A DNA stretch of 64,000 nucleotides from Rhabditophanes sp. KR3021 (lineage: Eukaryota; Nematoda; Chromadorea; Rhabditida; Alloionematidae). How positions within the stretch are numbered: position 1 is the first letter of the stretch; the number at the start of each line of letters is the position of its first letter. The translations under genes were made by a program, and so were the position numbers. This document shows positions 55,436-64,000 of the stretch, in pieces. The notes under the pieces were generated by a model. That model was given only the letters and a program-made list of their open reading frames with translations. It did not search any database and had not been told where the DNA came from. Location: NCBI GenBank assembly GCA_963281155.1, contig CAUJLY010000006.1, forward strand, positions 10,912,001 through 10,976,000, read 5' to 3'.

Positions 55436-55722
55436 TCTTACCACTGAAGAAGAAAAATTGGAATCAGTGAGGTGTAAAAAATTTGCTATAATTGGAGGTA
55501 TTGCATTATTACGATTTGACGGTTCGGTTTTTCTTCTCAGATTTTGAGTAAATTAATCGTGAACAAAGTCATGGGAATTATGTAAAGACAGAGGAACAGC
55601 TCCCTGAACTAATATAATATTAAGCATTTGTTAATAATTTGTGTATCGCGTAACGGACAGTTTCTTCTTTAATTCGCTTAACAATTTGTAAGAAGTGCAG
55701 TCAAATAAATAAATAATATTAT
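55436..55722. other. intergenic
   Basis: No gene recognised. Confidence 0.4.
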
Positions 55723-55990
55723 CTATCCTGTAGGATCAATATAGATAACAAATGACGCTATTAATCGTATCACTTTGCATTCAGTTGTTAAGTTTACACT
55801 TTCGGGAAATTGTTTAAAATATTGCTCAAAGTCAGGCATTTTTTGTATGTCAAATTCTTGGAATCCTTCATTAAATATAATATTCTGGACAGGTGCCAAC
55901 GACAATATCTTGATAAACATAATATGATTAGTTGACACATTTTTACAGCAAATAGCTTCATAAATAACACTAGGTAATTATGAGACGATT
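55723..55990 (-). CDS. Hypothetical short coding region
   Basis: The minus-strand frame is open from about 55980 and reads EAICCKNVSTNHIMFIKILS, VQNIIFNEGFQEFDIQKMPD and FEQYFKQFPESVNLTTECKV before the stop at 55723. Composition is that of a normal protein. No start or domain is evident; it may be the last exon of a lost or unrecognised gene. Confidence 0.3.
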
Positions 55991-56808
55991 TGGCCGTCTT
56001 GAAGATTTTAAAATTTTGTTTCCATTACCTTTGTAATAAAACATTAAAAGTGTTTTAAGTTTCATACCAAAAGTATTATTTTATACAACATACATGCCAC
56101 CAGAGTCAAAAAATCCTTCAAACATCAAGCTCCATCCTAAGCTAATCCTTAATTTTTTAAAAATATTGAACTAAGGCTTATTTTGAAAGATCGTGACTAA
56201 GAAAAATATTTTCGAACTGATGAATTTAAGTGCCAACATGGTTATCAAAGAACGAATCACTTTATCTTAATTTGCAAATTCATATTACCTTTAGTTTATG
56301 TGTAAACAATCGGCAAGGATCAAATAAAAATAGACAATTGTCTTTTTTAAAATATCATTTCCAACTCCAACTTCAATTTCTAAATAAGATGATTTAGTGA
56401 TTTGTTTAGTAATAAAAACTTTATTATATTTAAAGATGTGAACATCTATTTTTTTCAAAACCATAATATTTTATTTCTACAATGATATCTGAAAATTCGC
56501 ATGGTACTTATATAAGTTATGATGATCAAGGGTATAGATGTTTTTGGAACTTGATTCATTCTACAACATTTCGTTTTATTATTTCTATTTCATGGTTAGC
56601 AGACGGTTGGGATACGTTTATAATATGCACGGTGGTTAAATTTGTCGATTTTTCGGAAGTGTAGCAAAAATATCAATTTAACGAAGAAATCAAGATCCGT
56701 AATAATTCTTTTTAGATTCTCCATCAATTTCTGCATCTAATGAACCTTAAGAGATGATTCTGACACGAACACATTAATCTGGAGGCGGACATGAAGAGAC
56801 TCAATTTT
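55991..56808. other. intergenic
   Basis: No gene recognised. Confidence 0.4.
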
Positions 56809-57410
56809 TAACTTTTTTTTATTTATTTTATTTTATTACCCGTATCAAAAACACCGTAAAATATAAATTACAAAGAACATATAGTATACATACAATAAAT
56901 GCTGTTTAGTAGCTACTTTATAGTAGCTGGGGTAATGTCCTCCACATTAATCTATCTTTTGACATCTCTACAATTGTCTTGACACCAAACTTCGTGAACA
57001 ACGCCCCCATCAATCTGTCTCTTGGTCGACCACATTTTTTCTTGTTCTTGTTGGACCATAATAGCATTGCTCTTTGCCAACTGTCGTCTTTCCTCAACTG
57101 GTGCCCAATGTATTTGGTTTGAAGTCGGGCCAGAAAGAGAGGTAATGGGGTGACAGTTGTTAATCTGTACGGCTCCTCATTATGCATATTTGCCTGTCTT
57201 TCTTCATCCCATCTCCTAATGCCAAAGATTCTCCTCAAAATGCTCCTTTCAGTTTTTGCAAGACCATCCATAACAGTAATGTTGAGAATCCAGGTTTGGG
57301 CAGCATATGTCATGGAAGGACGGATCAGCATGTGAGAAGAGGACAATGTATGAGACATTTAGATTAGTAGATAATAGAGTAGCGTTTAGATCTCTACCCC
57401 AAGAGACATA
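56809..57410 (-). mobile_element. 3' end of a non-LTR retrotransposon (RTE-like)
   Basis: The minus-strand frame 57358-56918 encodes the C-terminal end of a LINE reverse transcriptase: SMTYAAQTWILNITVMDGLA, AKTERSILRRIFGIRRWDEE, RLQTKYIGHQLRKDDSWQRA and KKCGRPRDRLMGALF, which match the A-E-T-W...R-x-M-L-x-I...G-R-P region after the RT domain. Downstream on the same strand it ends in a short-repeat tail (AATAAAATAAAATAAAT, 56838-56815), typical of RTE-type elements. The RT catalytic core and endonuclease are absent, as in a 5'-truncated insertion. Confidence 0.8.
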
Positions 57411-58118
57411 TCAGAATTACTGAGTGTTTTAATACTTTTATAATGTTATTAATCTTTGATATAGGGTACATTAAAATAAAAAATAAAATAAAACAAATTC
57501 AAGTCAAGGTTCAACAACATCAAGATTAAAAGCACCAATTAAACAGTTACATGTCCTCATATTTTTGCCTTGATTTCTTAGGCCTGCTTGCAGGATTTGG
57601 TGGTTGCATCGCATTAATTGACGGAGATTATTTAATTATCAAAATTCAAGAAAACTTTGTTCGGAATTTACCTTTACTTATAATGTTGTACCTGATAATT
57701 AATCTAACCATTTATTGTTATTATTTTGTTAAACAAACTGATATTAAGATTAGAATAGTTTCTCAAGTGTCGTAAAAATAAATAATGTTTTTTGGTGAAT
57801 GTGATAATTATTTGTAATTAAATATTTTTTGCAACTCTTATTAATATTCACTCATTTTAATGTGACGAGTTAAAATTTGTTTTGAGAAGTTTAATTATAT
57901 TGTTTTGAAAAGTAAAGTTTTTTCACATAAATAATAGATTTAATTAATGTGTAATGGAAAGATTTGTACCTTTTTGTCTATTGAAATCTATTAAAAATAA
58001 TAAATGGATATATTAAGCTAGTAGACAGATATTTTTAATGAAAATAAGGTATTTAATGTAATATATAACTCCGAAGTTCATTAAATAAATTGTTTATACA
58101 AAAACAATTAATGAGAAT
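57411..58118. other. intergenic with an isolated small frame
   Basis: The plus-strand frame 57551-57775 (74 codons; two hydrophobic stretches, FLGLLAGFGGCIALIDGD and LPLLIMLYLIINLTIYCYYF) could be a fragment of a membrane protein. Nothing else recognised. Confidence 0.3.
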
Positions 58119-58968
58119 ATGTGGACACATACTCATAATGCAATTATTGAAATGTCTTTTTCTATTTTGGGTCTATTTATAAATATGGTTTGCTTTTATT
58201 CTTTTTTCAAAATAAAAAGTTTACATAACTGTTTTGGGTATCTTCTCTTTAGTCAATGTATTTGTCGAATTGGTGGTTTAATTATTTTGATTGTTTTTAT
58301 AATTCCATCTCTATTTTTGTAAGTTTAATTATTTGTGAACAACTGAATTATTATTTTAGCCAAATCGAACTAGGTGAGTTTAAAGCATTAAATCAAATTG
58401 TTCCTGCTTTATTAATATATTCTTATACTTGTATAATGATAGGTTCATTTTTGATGTCTATAAATAGACTTCTAGCTGTCTACTTTTCTATTCAATATTT
58501 TAAATATTTTACAAAACAAGTTTCGATTATATTTGGATTTATTCAATGGATGTTGGCTTTTATGTTGTCATCTCCATTATTTATTGATCCCATAAATTGT
58601 GGTTTAATATTAAATGTTCAAAATTATAGCCTTCAAGTTATTAAATCATATTGTACGCAAATTTACTTCACATATAATAGAATTTATTTAATGGATTGTA
58701 TTCTTGGATCCAGTGTGCTATTAGATATTTTTATGGGAATTAAACTTATACATTTATCTAAGAAAAAAGCTAGTAAGAGGTCAAAATGGAATTTCATCCG
58801 CACATAATCAAAGTAAATTGTCTACCAAAGAATACGTCTTCGGAATCAACTGTTTACTTACAAATTCAATTTGTATATTTGGTACACTTCATTTTTATTC
58901 AATAGATAAATTCAATTTAGATGAGTTACAGCGGGATTTATATAATAATTTGATAAATATTACTCTTT
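58119..58968 (+). pseudogene. Srx-family chemoreceptor, frameshifted near the 3' end
   Basis: Exon 1 (58119-58318) and exon 2 (from 58360) join through a 41-nt intron (GTAAGT to TTTTAG) in phase and cover TM1-TM5: FFKIKSLHNCFGYLLFSQ after TM1, LMSINRLLAVYFSIQYFKYF after TM3, CGLILNVQNYSLQVIKSYC in the second loop. The frame stops at 58807. In another frame, LSTKEYVFGINCLLTNSICI and FGTLHFYSIDKF continue the expected TM6, ending at about 58968 without a clear TM7. A single frameshift near 58785 explains this. It is probably a recent pseudogene, or a sequencing error in a working gene. Same family as 25306-26205. Confidence 0.65.
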
Positions 58969-59138
58969 AATTAAATGTATGTATTAGAGAAGTGTTTTTA
59001 TTTAGCTATAATAAATGCTTATATATGTGTAAAATGTATTGAAAATATTGGAGCCCATTTGTTTTAGATAAATATTATTAAAAAATTATGTTAAATAAAA
59101 TTGTTTTCGTTTGTGAAAATATTTGCATGTTTGTTAAT

Positions 59139-60140
59139 TCATCTTGACTTGGTGTTTCTATAATATAAATATACAAATAAATTGTTAGATATAGCCCATG
59201 ACATTAAATAAGAAGGCAATGAATTTGTCAGAAGATCAACAACAAAAGTAAAATATTTTTTTTCGCCGAATATCACAGAACCGATAAAAAAGGATATTGG
59301 CAATAAGGCTAAAATAATTGTAGTTCCAAAAATTAAAATATAGTATTGTAAGATTTGCTTATATTTGTTTGTAACTCTTATATTTTTTTCCTTTTGAATT
59401 AAAATGCGTATTTCAAAAAGCAACTGCAAATATTTGTAAAGGTAATATACCATTAATAACAGAATCATAATTGTTATGACAAAAATATAAAGAAAGAAAG
59501 GAGTTATTTTGTGACCACCATAACACGCCATGGAAGCCGGTTTAAATATGAGAAATTGCTTTATATTATATTCATCAAAATAAATGAGGTCACTTTCTTC
59601 CTTTGGAATTTTCAAAAACATCCATGATGAAAATAAAAAAATGTTTAAGACCACATATACAATAAAGAACGATACATCAATGCTACTATAATTGTTGAAG
59701 GCTTTCTTTCTGACAAATATATTTACTCGACCACAAACGTCCACAACAAAAATCAATATCAATCCTAATGCACTCAATACGACCAATCCCTTAAAAAATT
59801 AATATTTATTATTGGAACGGAACATTACCGTAACAAAATGACATCCATTTTGGCCTGACAATCGCATAACTCCCGTACATATGCTACAATAAAATGGCAA
59901 TATAATACGCACTCTTGTAATGATTCCAACGTTAATCACGACCCAAATGAAATAGATTCTACAGTAAATTAAGAAACGTATGTATGCTAATGAATTTTCT
60001 GATTTGATCTTTTTCAAGTGCCAAATAGTTGCTATGCTTGATCCGAGACATAAAAGTGTAGTAAAATCTTGGACAACTAGCAGTATATCTTCAAAACAAT
60101 CAAATATAGGACTTAGCAATGAACAATAATCACAAACCAT
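59139..60140 (-). CDS. Two-exon seven-transmembrane chemoreceptor
   Basis: Exon 1 60140-59829 and exon 2 59789-59139 on the minus strand, 39-nt intron with GTAATG and TTTAAG ends, in phase; 320 residues. Helices: VVQDFTTLLCLGSSIATIWH (TM1), FLIYCRIYFIWVVINVGII (TM2), a MRLSGQNGCHFVTGLVVLSA segment (TM3), FIVYVVLNIFLFSSWMFLK (TM4), ITPFFLYIFVITIMILLLMV (TM5), KQILQYYILIFGTTIILALL (TM6) and VDLLTNSLPSYLMSWAISNN (TM7). No DRY or NRF motif is evident. It looks like a divergent nematode receptor of the Str/Srh/Sri type, family not assigned. Confidence 0.65.
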
Positions 60141-60806
60141 GATTTACAAATTTGACGCAAAAATAGTTATGTAAACAAATTATAAAAAATAAGTAATGTA
60201 ATTCAAATATAAAAGTTACATTGATTATTCTTGAACAATTTTTCAATAATATTTACATTTATTGTAGAATTCAAAATCTTATAGACACAATAATTGTAGT
60301 TACTATTTATTCCGATGGCAAAGCCTCTTAATGTATTTATTTTTATAACACCTTTTTAATAAAGCCAAAGACAAAGTTATACCACACTTTGAATTTTGCT
60401 CCCAACTTTTTTATCTGTGTACCGCAAATATGATTTTAATCTTAAAAGATGCGCAATTAAAAATAATATAATACGCAATGTTAAAATTCGTAGACATTTA
60501 TTTCTGTACACAAAAAATTGCTGACAAAAGAACAAAAAATATACCAGACCAAGTTATAGCAAATTTTATTTTTCTTGTAAATAAGATAGGTAAAAGATCT
60601 AGCAAATAACTTTGACTGTTTCTTTTTTGACCATAAACATTGTATTTTCACTTTGATTATTATCAACTCCAATAACACACGTAAATTAATATGGCGAGAG
60701 GTAAAATATTGTCGTACCATGAGCGAGACAGAAACACTTTTTTTAAATGGTCAAAATAGGTTTATCTATAATATTGCCGTTGATATTAAAAAAGCAGAAG
60801 AGTAGC
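60141..60806. other. intergenic
   Basis: No gene recognised. Confidence 0.4.
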
Positions 60807-61755
60807 TTATAATTCCAAATCTTCTAAATAATCATTGGTTTCTTCAGATAAATCAGCAACTCGGGGAAGGTGCTCTCCATCTTTTGTCATACTAATCATA
60901 TTTCTAACATTGTCAAAAATAATAAATGTGACATTTGCCATTGTTTTTCCATAAAGAGCTAGTAAGTCAGACAAGGAATCTACATTGTATCAGAAAAATG
61001 GTTTGACCTGAATTAACATGAGCAAAGACACCAAAGTAACTTCTAAGGTAATTTCTCGGAGTCCAACCATTCAAAGAAATTGCAATACGGTCTTCTAATA
61101 GCTCTATGATTTCCATTACCATTTTTAAGTATTGGTTATTTAGTCTACGGCTAAGTCTATCATAACTTGGTGGAGTTGCGAGGCCCAAAGGTAATAGTAA
61201 GTCGCATACAGGTTTAGATATCAAAAAGTTAAAAAAACATTCTGGCGAATAGAGCAACTTATGAAACAAAGTAGAACTCTCAATCTTTTGATTATGAAAC
61301 AAAGTTGCTTTTTTTAAAGTCATGCAGAGTAGTCTGAATTGGTGGTGGATTGTTATTGATAGTTTCCTGTATCGTTTCCTCTTCTTTGACATAGTTTTCG
61401 TATTCTTCGGGATGAAAGACTCTAATATGATTAATTGGGTACTTCTTCTCAGCTCAAAACTTGATGTACAATTGTTGACATTGCGAAAATAATGAGTTGC
61501 AGAATTGTCGTGTTTGAAATGACCCCATATCCTAGTGTTGCGGCACGAACCATTGTATAAGAAGTGATATGATTTTAACCTTTTGCAAATAATTATAGAT
61601 GGATTTGTTACCAATAAATATCACTGTAAGACGTTTTTACTATCTCTAATACAAATAATGCGGTCACATATGAATAGTGATGTTACTTATCATTACTGAG
61701 GTCACTTTTGTGATATCATTATCACATTAAAAAATTTTTAACAATCGGAGACCCT
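60807..61755 (-). pseudogene. hAT-family transposon relic, second locus
   Basis: Minus-strand frame 61614-60967 and a following block to about 60807 contain hAT pieces in order: a degenerate BED-type region (SCRNTRIWGHFKHDNSAT), a frameshifted linker, ATPPSYDRLSRRLNNQYLKM, LLEDRIAISLNGWTPRNYLR then SYFGVFAH (the SLTxDGWTS...Y.GVTAH position), and in another frame NVTFIIFDNVRNMISMTKDG then EHLPRVADLSEETNDYLEDL. The right end has CAGGGTCTCCGATTG on the minus strand (61741-61755), a CAGRG-type hAT terminus. The element differs from the one at 1-910. The C-terminal dimerisation region is missing. Confidence 0.72.
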
Positions 61756-62186
61756 GATACATTAAACGTCTTTAACTTTATGAAAGAGCCATAAATAGTA
61801 AAAGTATATATTTTATGCTTATAGATGAAAAGAAAGTTAATCAGTTAGTTGAGCAAATGTTTGCCCATAAATACAAGGTTCGCGACAACTTGTTCAGTTA
61901 CTTAAAGAAACATTTGGAAAAACTCTTCAAATTCAAAAGTAAATTATGCCGTACAAAGCAAAGTATAAATGATGTGTTAACTAATTGACTGTTAATAACT
62001 TCAGATATAAGTATGTATTTATATTTTTTTGTAATTATTAGCTTTATTTGTGATGAATTTTTTAAATTTAAGTCAAGATATAAATAAAAAGCGTATTTAT
62101 TTAATACAAAGTAGACGATCGAAGTACATAGTTAATTAAATTATATATTGAAGCATTATAAAATTAGTAAAATTATTTACAAAAGA
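61756..62186. other. intergenic
   Basis: No gene recognised. Confidence 0.4.
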
Positions 62187-62880
62187 TCATATCCTCAGTC
62201 TTAGTTTCATATCCTTTTTTGAAAAAAATATACATAATTCATCTAATCCTCTATAGTGATCATGAAATGTGGTCAGCATATGCAAAGAATTGCTTTTAGG
62301 ATTGTTTAAAGACTCATTAGTTTTACTAGCCTCAGACGTTGGCACAGGAGATTGCCCAGCAATAGTTGCAGTTGCGTAAGTAGTAGTTTGATTAACAGAT
62401 GCGTTTGCTTTATTCAAATTATTGTCAATAATCAATTTGGATTGTGGGAATATAGCAGGCTCTAACTGATTCAAAATAGGAACACTAAGAGACTTGGGAG
62501 TTTCTTGATTGGCTTGCAATGGTACAATTTGGTTAGTTGTTGCATGTTTATAGACTGTTTGTTGAGCAGGAATTGGTTCTTCTTTTTTGGAGTCACCCTT
62601 CATTTTAGTCTCTACCACAGTTGCAGACAAAATAGCTTTAGTAGCATTAGTAGGTTGTTTAATTTGCGGGGTTTTATTGGCATCAGTTAATTGTTGTGGG
62701 AAAACAGCTGCTAGTTTATTGCGTTGCAGGTTCCACATAAGCACGGTTACTTTTTTGGATTCTATGGTTTTTTTCTTTTTAAACCTTCTACTTGAAAATG
62801 CATTCCTAATTGCTCCAAGTTTCTTTGCAACATAAGGAGATTTGAAGATACTTTTTTCCCGGGTTTTGCAGGATCCTTGT
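62187..62880 (-). CDS. Hypothetical low-complexity protein
   Basis: On the minus strand the frame from about 62870 (no ATG; probably an internal exon) reads KSPYVAKKLGAIRNAFSSRR then FKKKKTIESKK, MWNLQRNKLAAVFPQQL, and a long Thr/Asn/Gln/Pro-rich region with KTPQIKQPTNATKAILSATV and TTTYATATIAGQSPVPTSEA, ending at 62187. The basic patch at its start suggests a nuclear or nucleic-acid-associated protein. The upstream start is unresolved because two frames are open around 62770-62880. No domain recognised. Confidence 0.4.
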
Positions 62881-63138
62881 TATTCATTAGAATTGAACAT
62901 AAAGAAAGTATGATGCAAAATAAAAAATATTTGTATTAATAAGCAATTAAATTTGAATAAATTTATGATGGTTTTACAATTTACTAATATTCTGAATATT
63001 TTAATTTAAAACAATCTTTTTACAATTATCAACATCCAGTAAGTATGTATTTATTCAAAAATAATGTATGATGAAAATCTAAAAATTTATTAATCAAAAG
63101 CTGATATGAGCTGTTTAATATGTCCAGAATATTTGAGA
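62881..63138. other. 3' flank of the peptide gene
   Basis: AT-rich, nothing recognised. Confidence 0.4.
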
Positions 63139-63455
63139 TTAACCCCACATTCCCATTCCATAGCCGCCCATTCCGTAGCCGCCCATTCCATAACCTCCCA
63201 TTCCATATCCACCTGAAAAGTAAGAAAATAAGCCGTATTCGAAACAAAATTACTCACCCATCATCCAAGGATTATAACCCCATCCTAAAAATTAAGAAAC
63301 TAATTTTACAAAAATATTATTTGAATGATTTTACCGCCGCCGTAGGGGTACCCACCCCACATTCTTCTTCTCCAGCCCCATCCTCCCCAGGCATCCGTTT
63401 GTGTAGAAAGGAAAATTAAAGCTAATAAAGCCAATAAAATAATGGAACTTTTCAT
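63139..63455 (-). CDS. Secreted YGMGG-repeat peptide, caenacin/NLP-like antimicrobial type
   Basis: Three small exons on the minus strand: 63455-63335, 63284-63258 (27 nt) and 63212-63139, all introns 45-50 nt with GT-AG ends and consistent phase, encode 73 residues. A clean signal peptide (MKSSIILLALLALIFLSTQT) ends at DA. The mature peptide is WGGWGWRRRMWGGYPYGGGW followed by NPWMMG and a run of four GYGMG repeats to GMWG. Gly/Tyr/Trp-rich repeats after a short basic WRRR patch are typical of nematode NLP/CNC (caenacin) antimicrobial peptides expressed in epidermis or gut on infection. Apparent TATA box: minus-strand TATATAAAC about 45 bp upstream. Confidence 0.85.
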
Positions 63456-63496
63456 CCTAAAATGTGTTGCTGTATTTTGAAATTTTGTGAATGTTT

Positions 63497-63505
63497 ATAT
63501 ACTCT
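63497..63505 (-). promoter_or_regulatory. TATA box of the peptide gene
   Basis: TATATAAAC on the minus strand, 42-50 bp before the ATG at 63455. Confidence 0.5.
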
Positions 63506-64000
63506 AAAATTGTATGAGCACAAATAATACACTTTAATTAATATCCACCTATTTGACAAATACTTACTTCCTAATAAAACAATTCATTAAAGACTATATG
63601 ATATTACCACATGACATCATATTTTGCTCAAATTTATCTACGATTCGAAATTATGATTTGTCAACAAATTGAAGCATAAGATAGACTGTAAATGTAGACA
63701 GTTATTTTTAGTGCTCAAAGAGTTGACTAAATCAAAGGTCAATTTAGGTGACCTTGGTTGATCAGATGTTTTATTAGTTAAATGAATTTGCTGAATATCA
63801 TAATTCAAGTCTTTTTGTTTTGAACATCGTTATCATAATTCATTACAAAGTACAAAAGGAGATCTGTCGAATTCATGTTATCAAATATTATGATGCCATG
63901 ATTTTGAAACTGCACACATCATTATGCCAGTAATGTTGCAGATTACATTCAAATACATATGCTTTGGTCGTATAGATCTGGATCAAACAATTTGTAGGGT
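63506..64000. other. Upstream region of the peptide gene
   Basis: AT-rich, no further gene before the window end. Confidence 0.4.

Noticed and set aside
57150..57367. Plus-strand frames of about 61 codons
   Set aside because: Antisense of the LINE reverse-transcriptase fragment.
62505..62835. Plus-strand frames of 61 and 82 codons
   Set aside because: Antisense of the low-complexity minus-strand frame.
63029..63247. Minus-strand frame with NGRLWNGRL repeats
   Set aside because: Out-of-phase reading of the GYGMG-encoding exon of the peptide gene.

Overview
The window is AT-rich, intron-containing eukaryotic DNA that reads as a nematode nuclear genome. The main grounds are a dispersed set of about ten seven-transmembrane chemoreceptor genes and relics that resemble the nematode-only Srt, Srx, Srsx, Srv and Srh families; very short GT-AG introns (most 38-50 nt); an aspartic protease with the cysteine-rich insert seen in nematode gut proteases; a caenacin/NLP-like YGMGG peptide; and relics of hAT, Tc1-like, RTE-like and long-TIR transposons. 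The base composition would suit a clade IV-like species, but that is inference. No species is named.

Layout. 1-910: hAT transposase relic. 1.4-9.3 kb: chemoreceptor cluster (two Srv-like, one two-exon receptor, one Srt, one truncated Str/Srd-like) with a Tc1-like relic at 3.2 kb. 10.5-13.8 kb: a dead and a live copy of an aspartic protease gene, both preceded by the same paired GATA sites. 15.1-15.8 kb: RhoA orthologue. 17.0-19.8 kb: DNA transposon with about 0.5 kb terminal inverted repeats and a broken transposase. 20.5-21.3 kb: unknown secreted protein. 21.4-25.0 kb: several broken genes (receptor, possible F-box, IgGFc-binding-like) and an unknown membrane protein. 25.3-30.3 kb: Srx receptor, tRNA-Val with two tRNA relics, Srt receptor. 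32.9-34.5 kb: IgGFc-binding-like secreted protein. 36.1-38.0 kb: ABCE1/RLI. 40.0-41.6 kb: secreted, probably GPI-anchored protein with four cysteine modules. 42.3-43.5 kb: broken SLC26 transporter. 44.3-45.1 kb: strongly expressed small secreted helical protein (inferred from codon use and TATA box). 47.3-48.5 kb: unknown gene with GATA and TATA elements. 49.1-49.7 kb: fragment of a transposon-like gene. 50.3-51.6 kb: secreted double-vWA protein. 52.9-60.1 kb: second receptor cluster (Srsx, Srh relic, Srx with frameshift, one unassigned) with a LINE 3' end. 60.8-61.8 kb: second hAT relic. 62.2 kb: unknown low-complexity protein. 63.1-63.5 kb: three-exon antimicrobial-type peptide gene.

Two housekeeping genes (rho-1, ABCE1) and one tRNA sit among fast-evolving accessory genes. 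Several secreted-protein genes (protease, vWA, IgGFc-like, 47.3 kb gene) carry TGATAA/GATAAG sites close to the start, which suggests shared intestinal expression. Exon boundaries were set by eye from frame continuity and GT-AG signals, with no transcript data.
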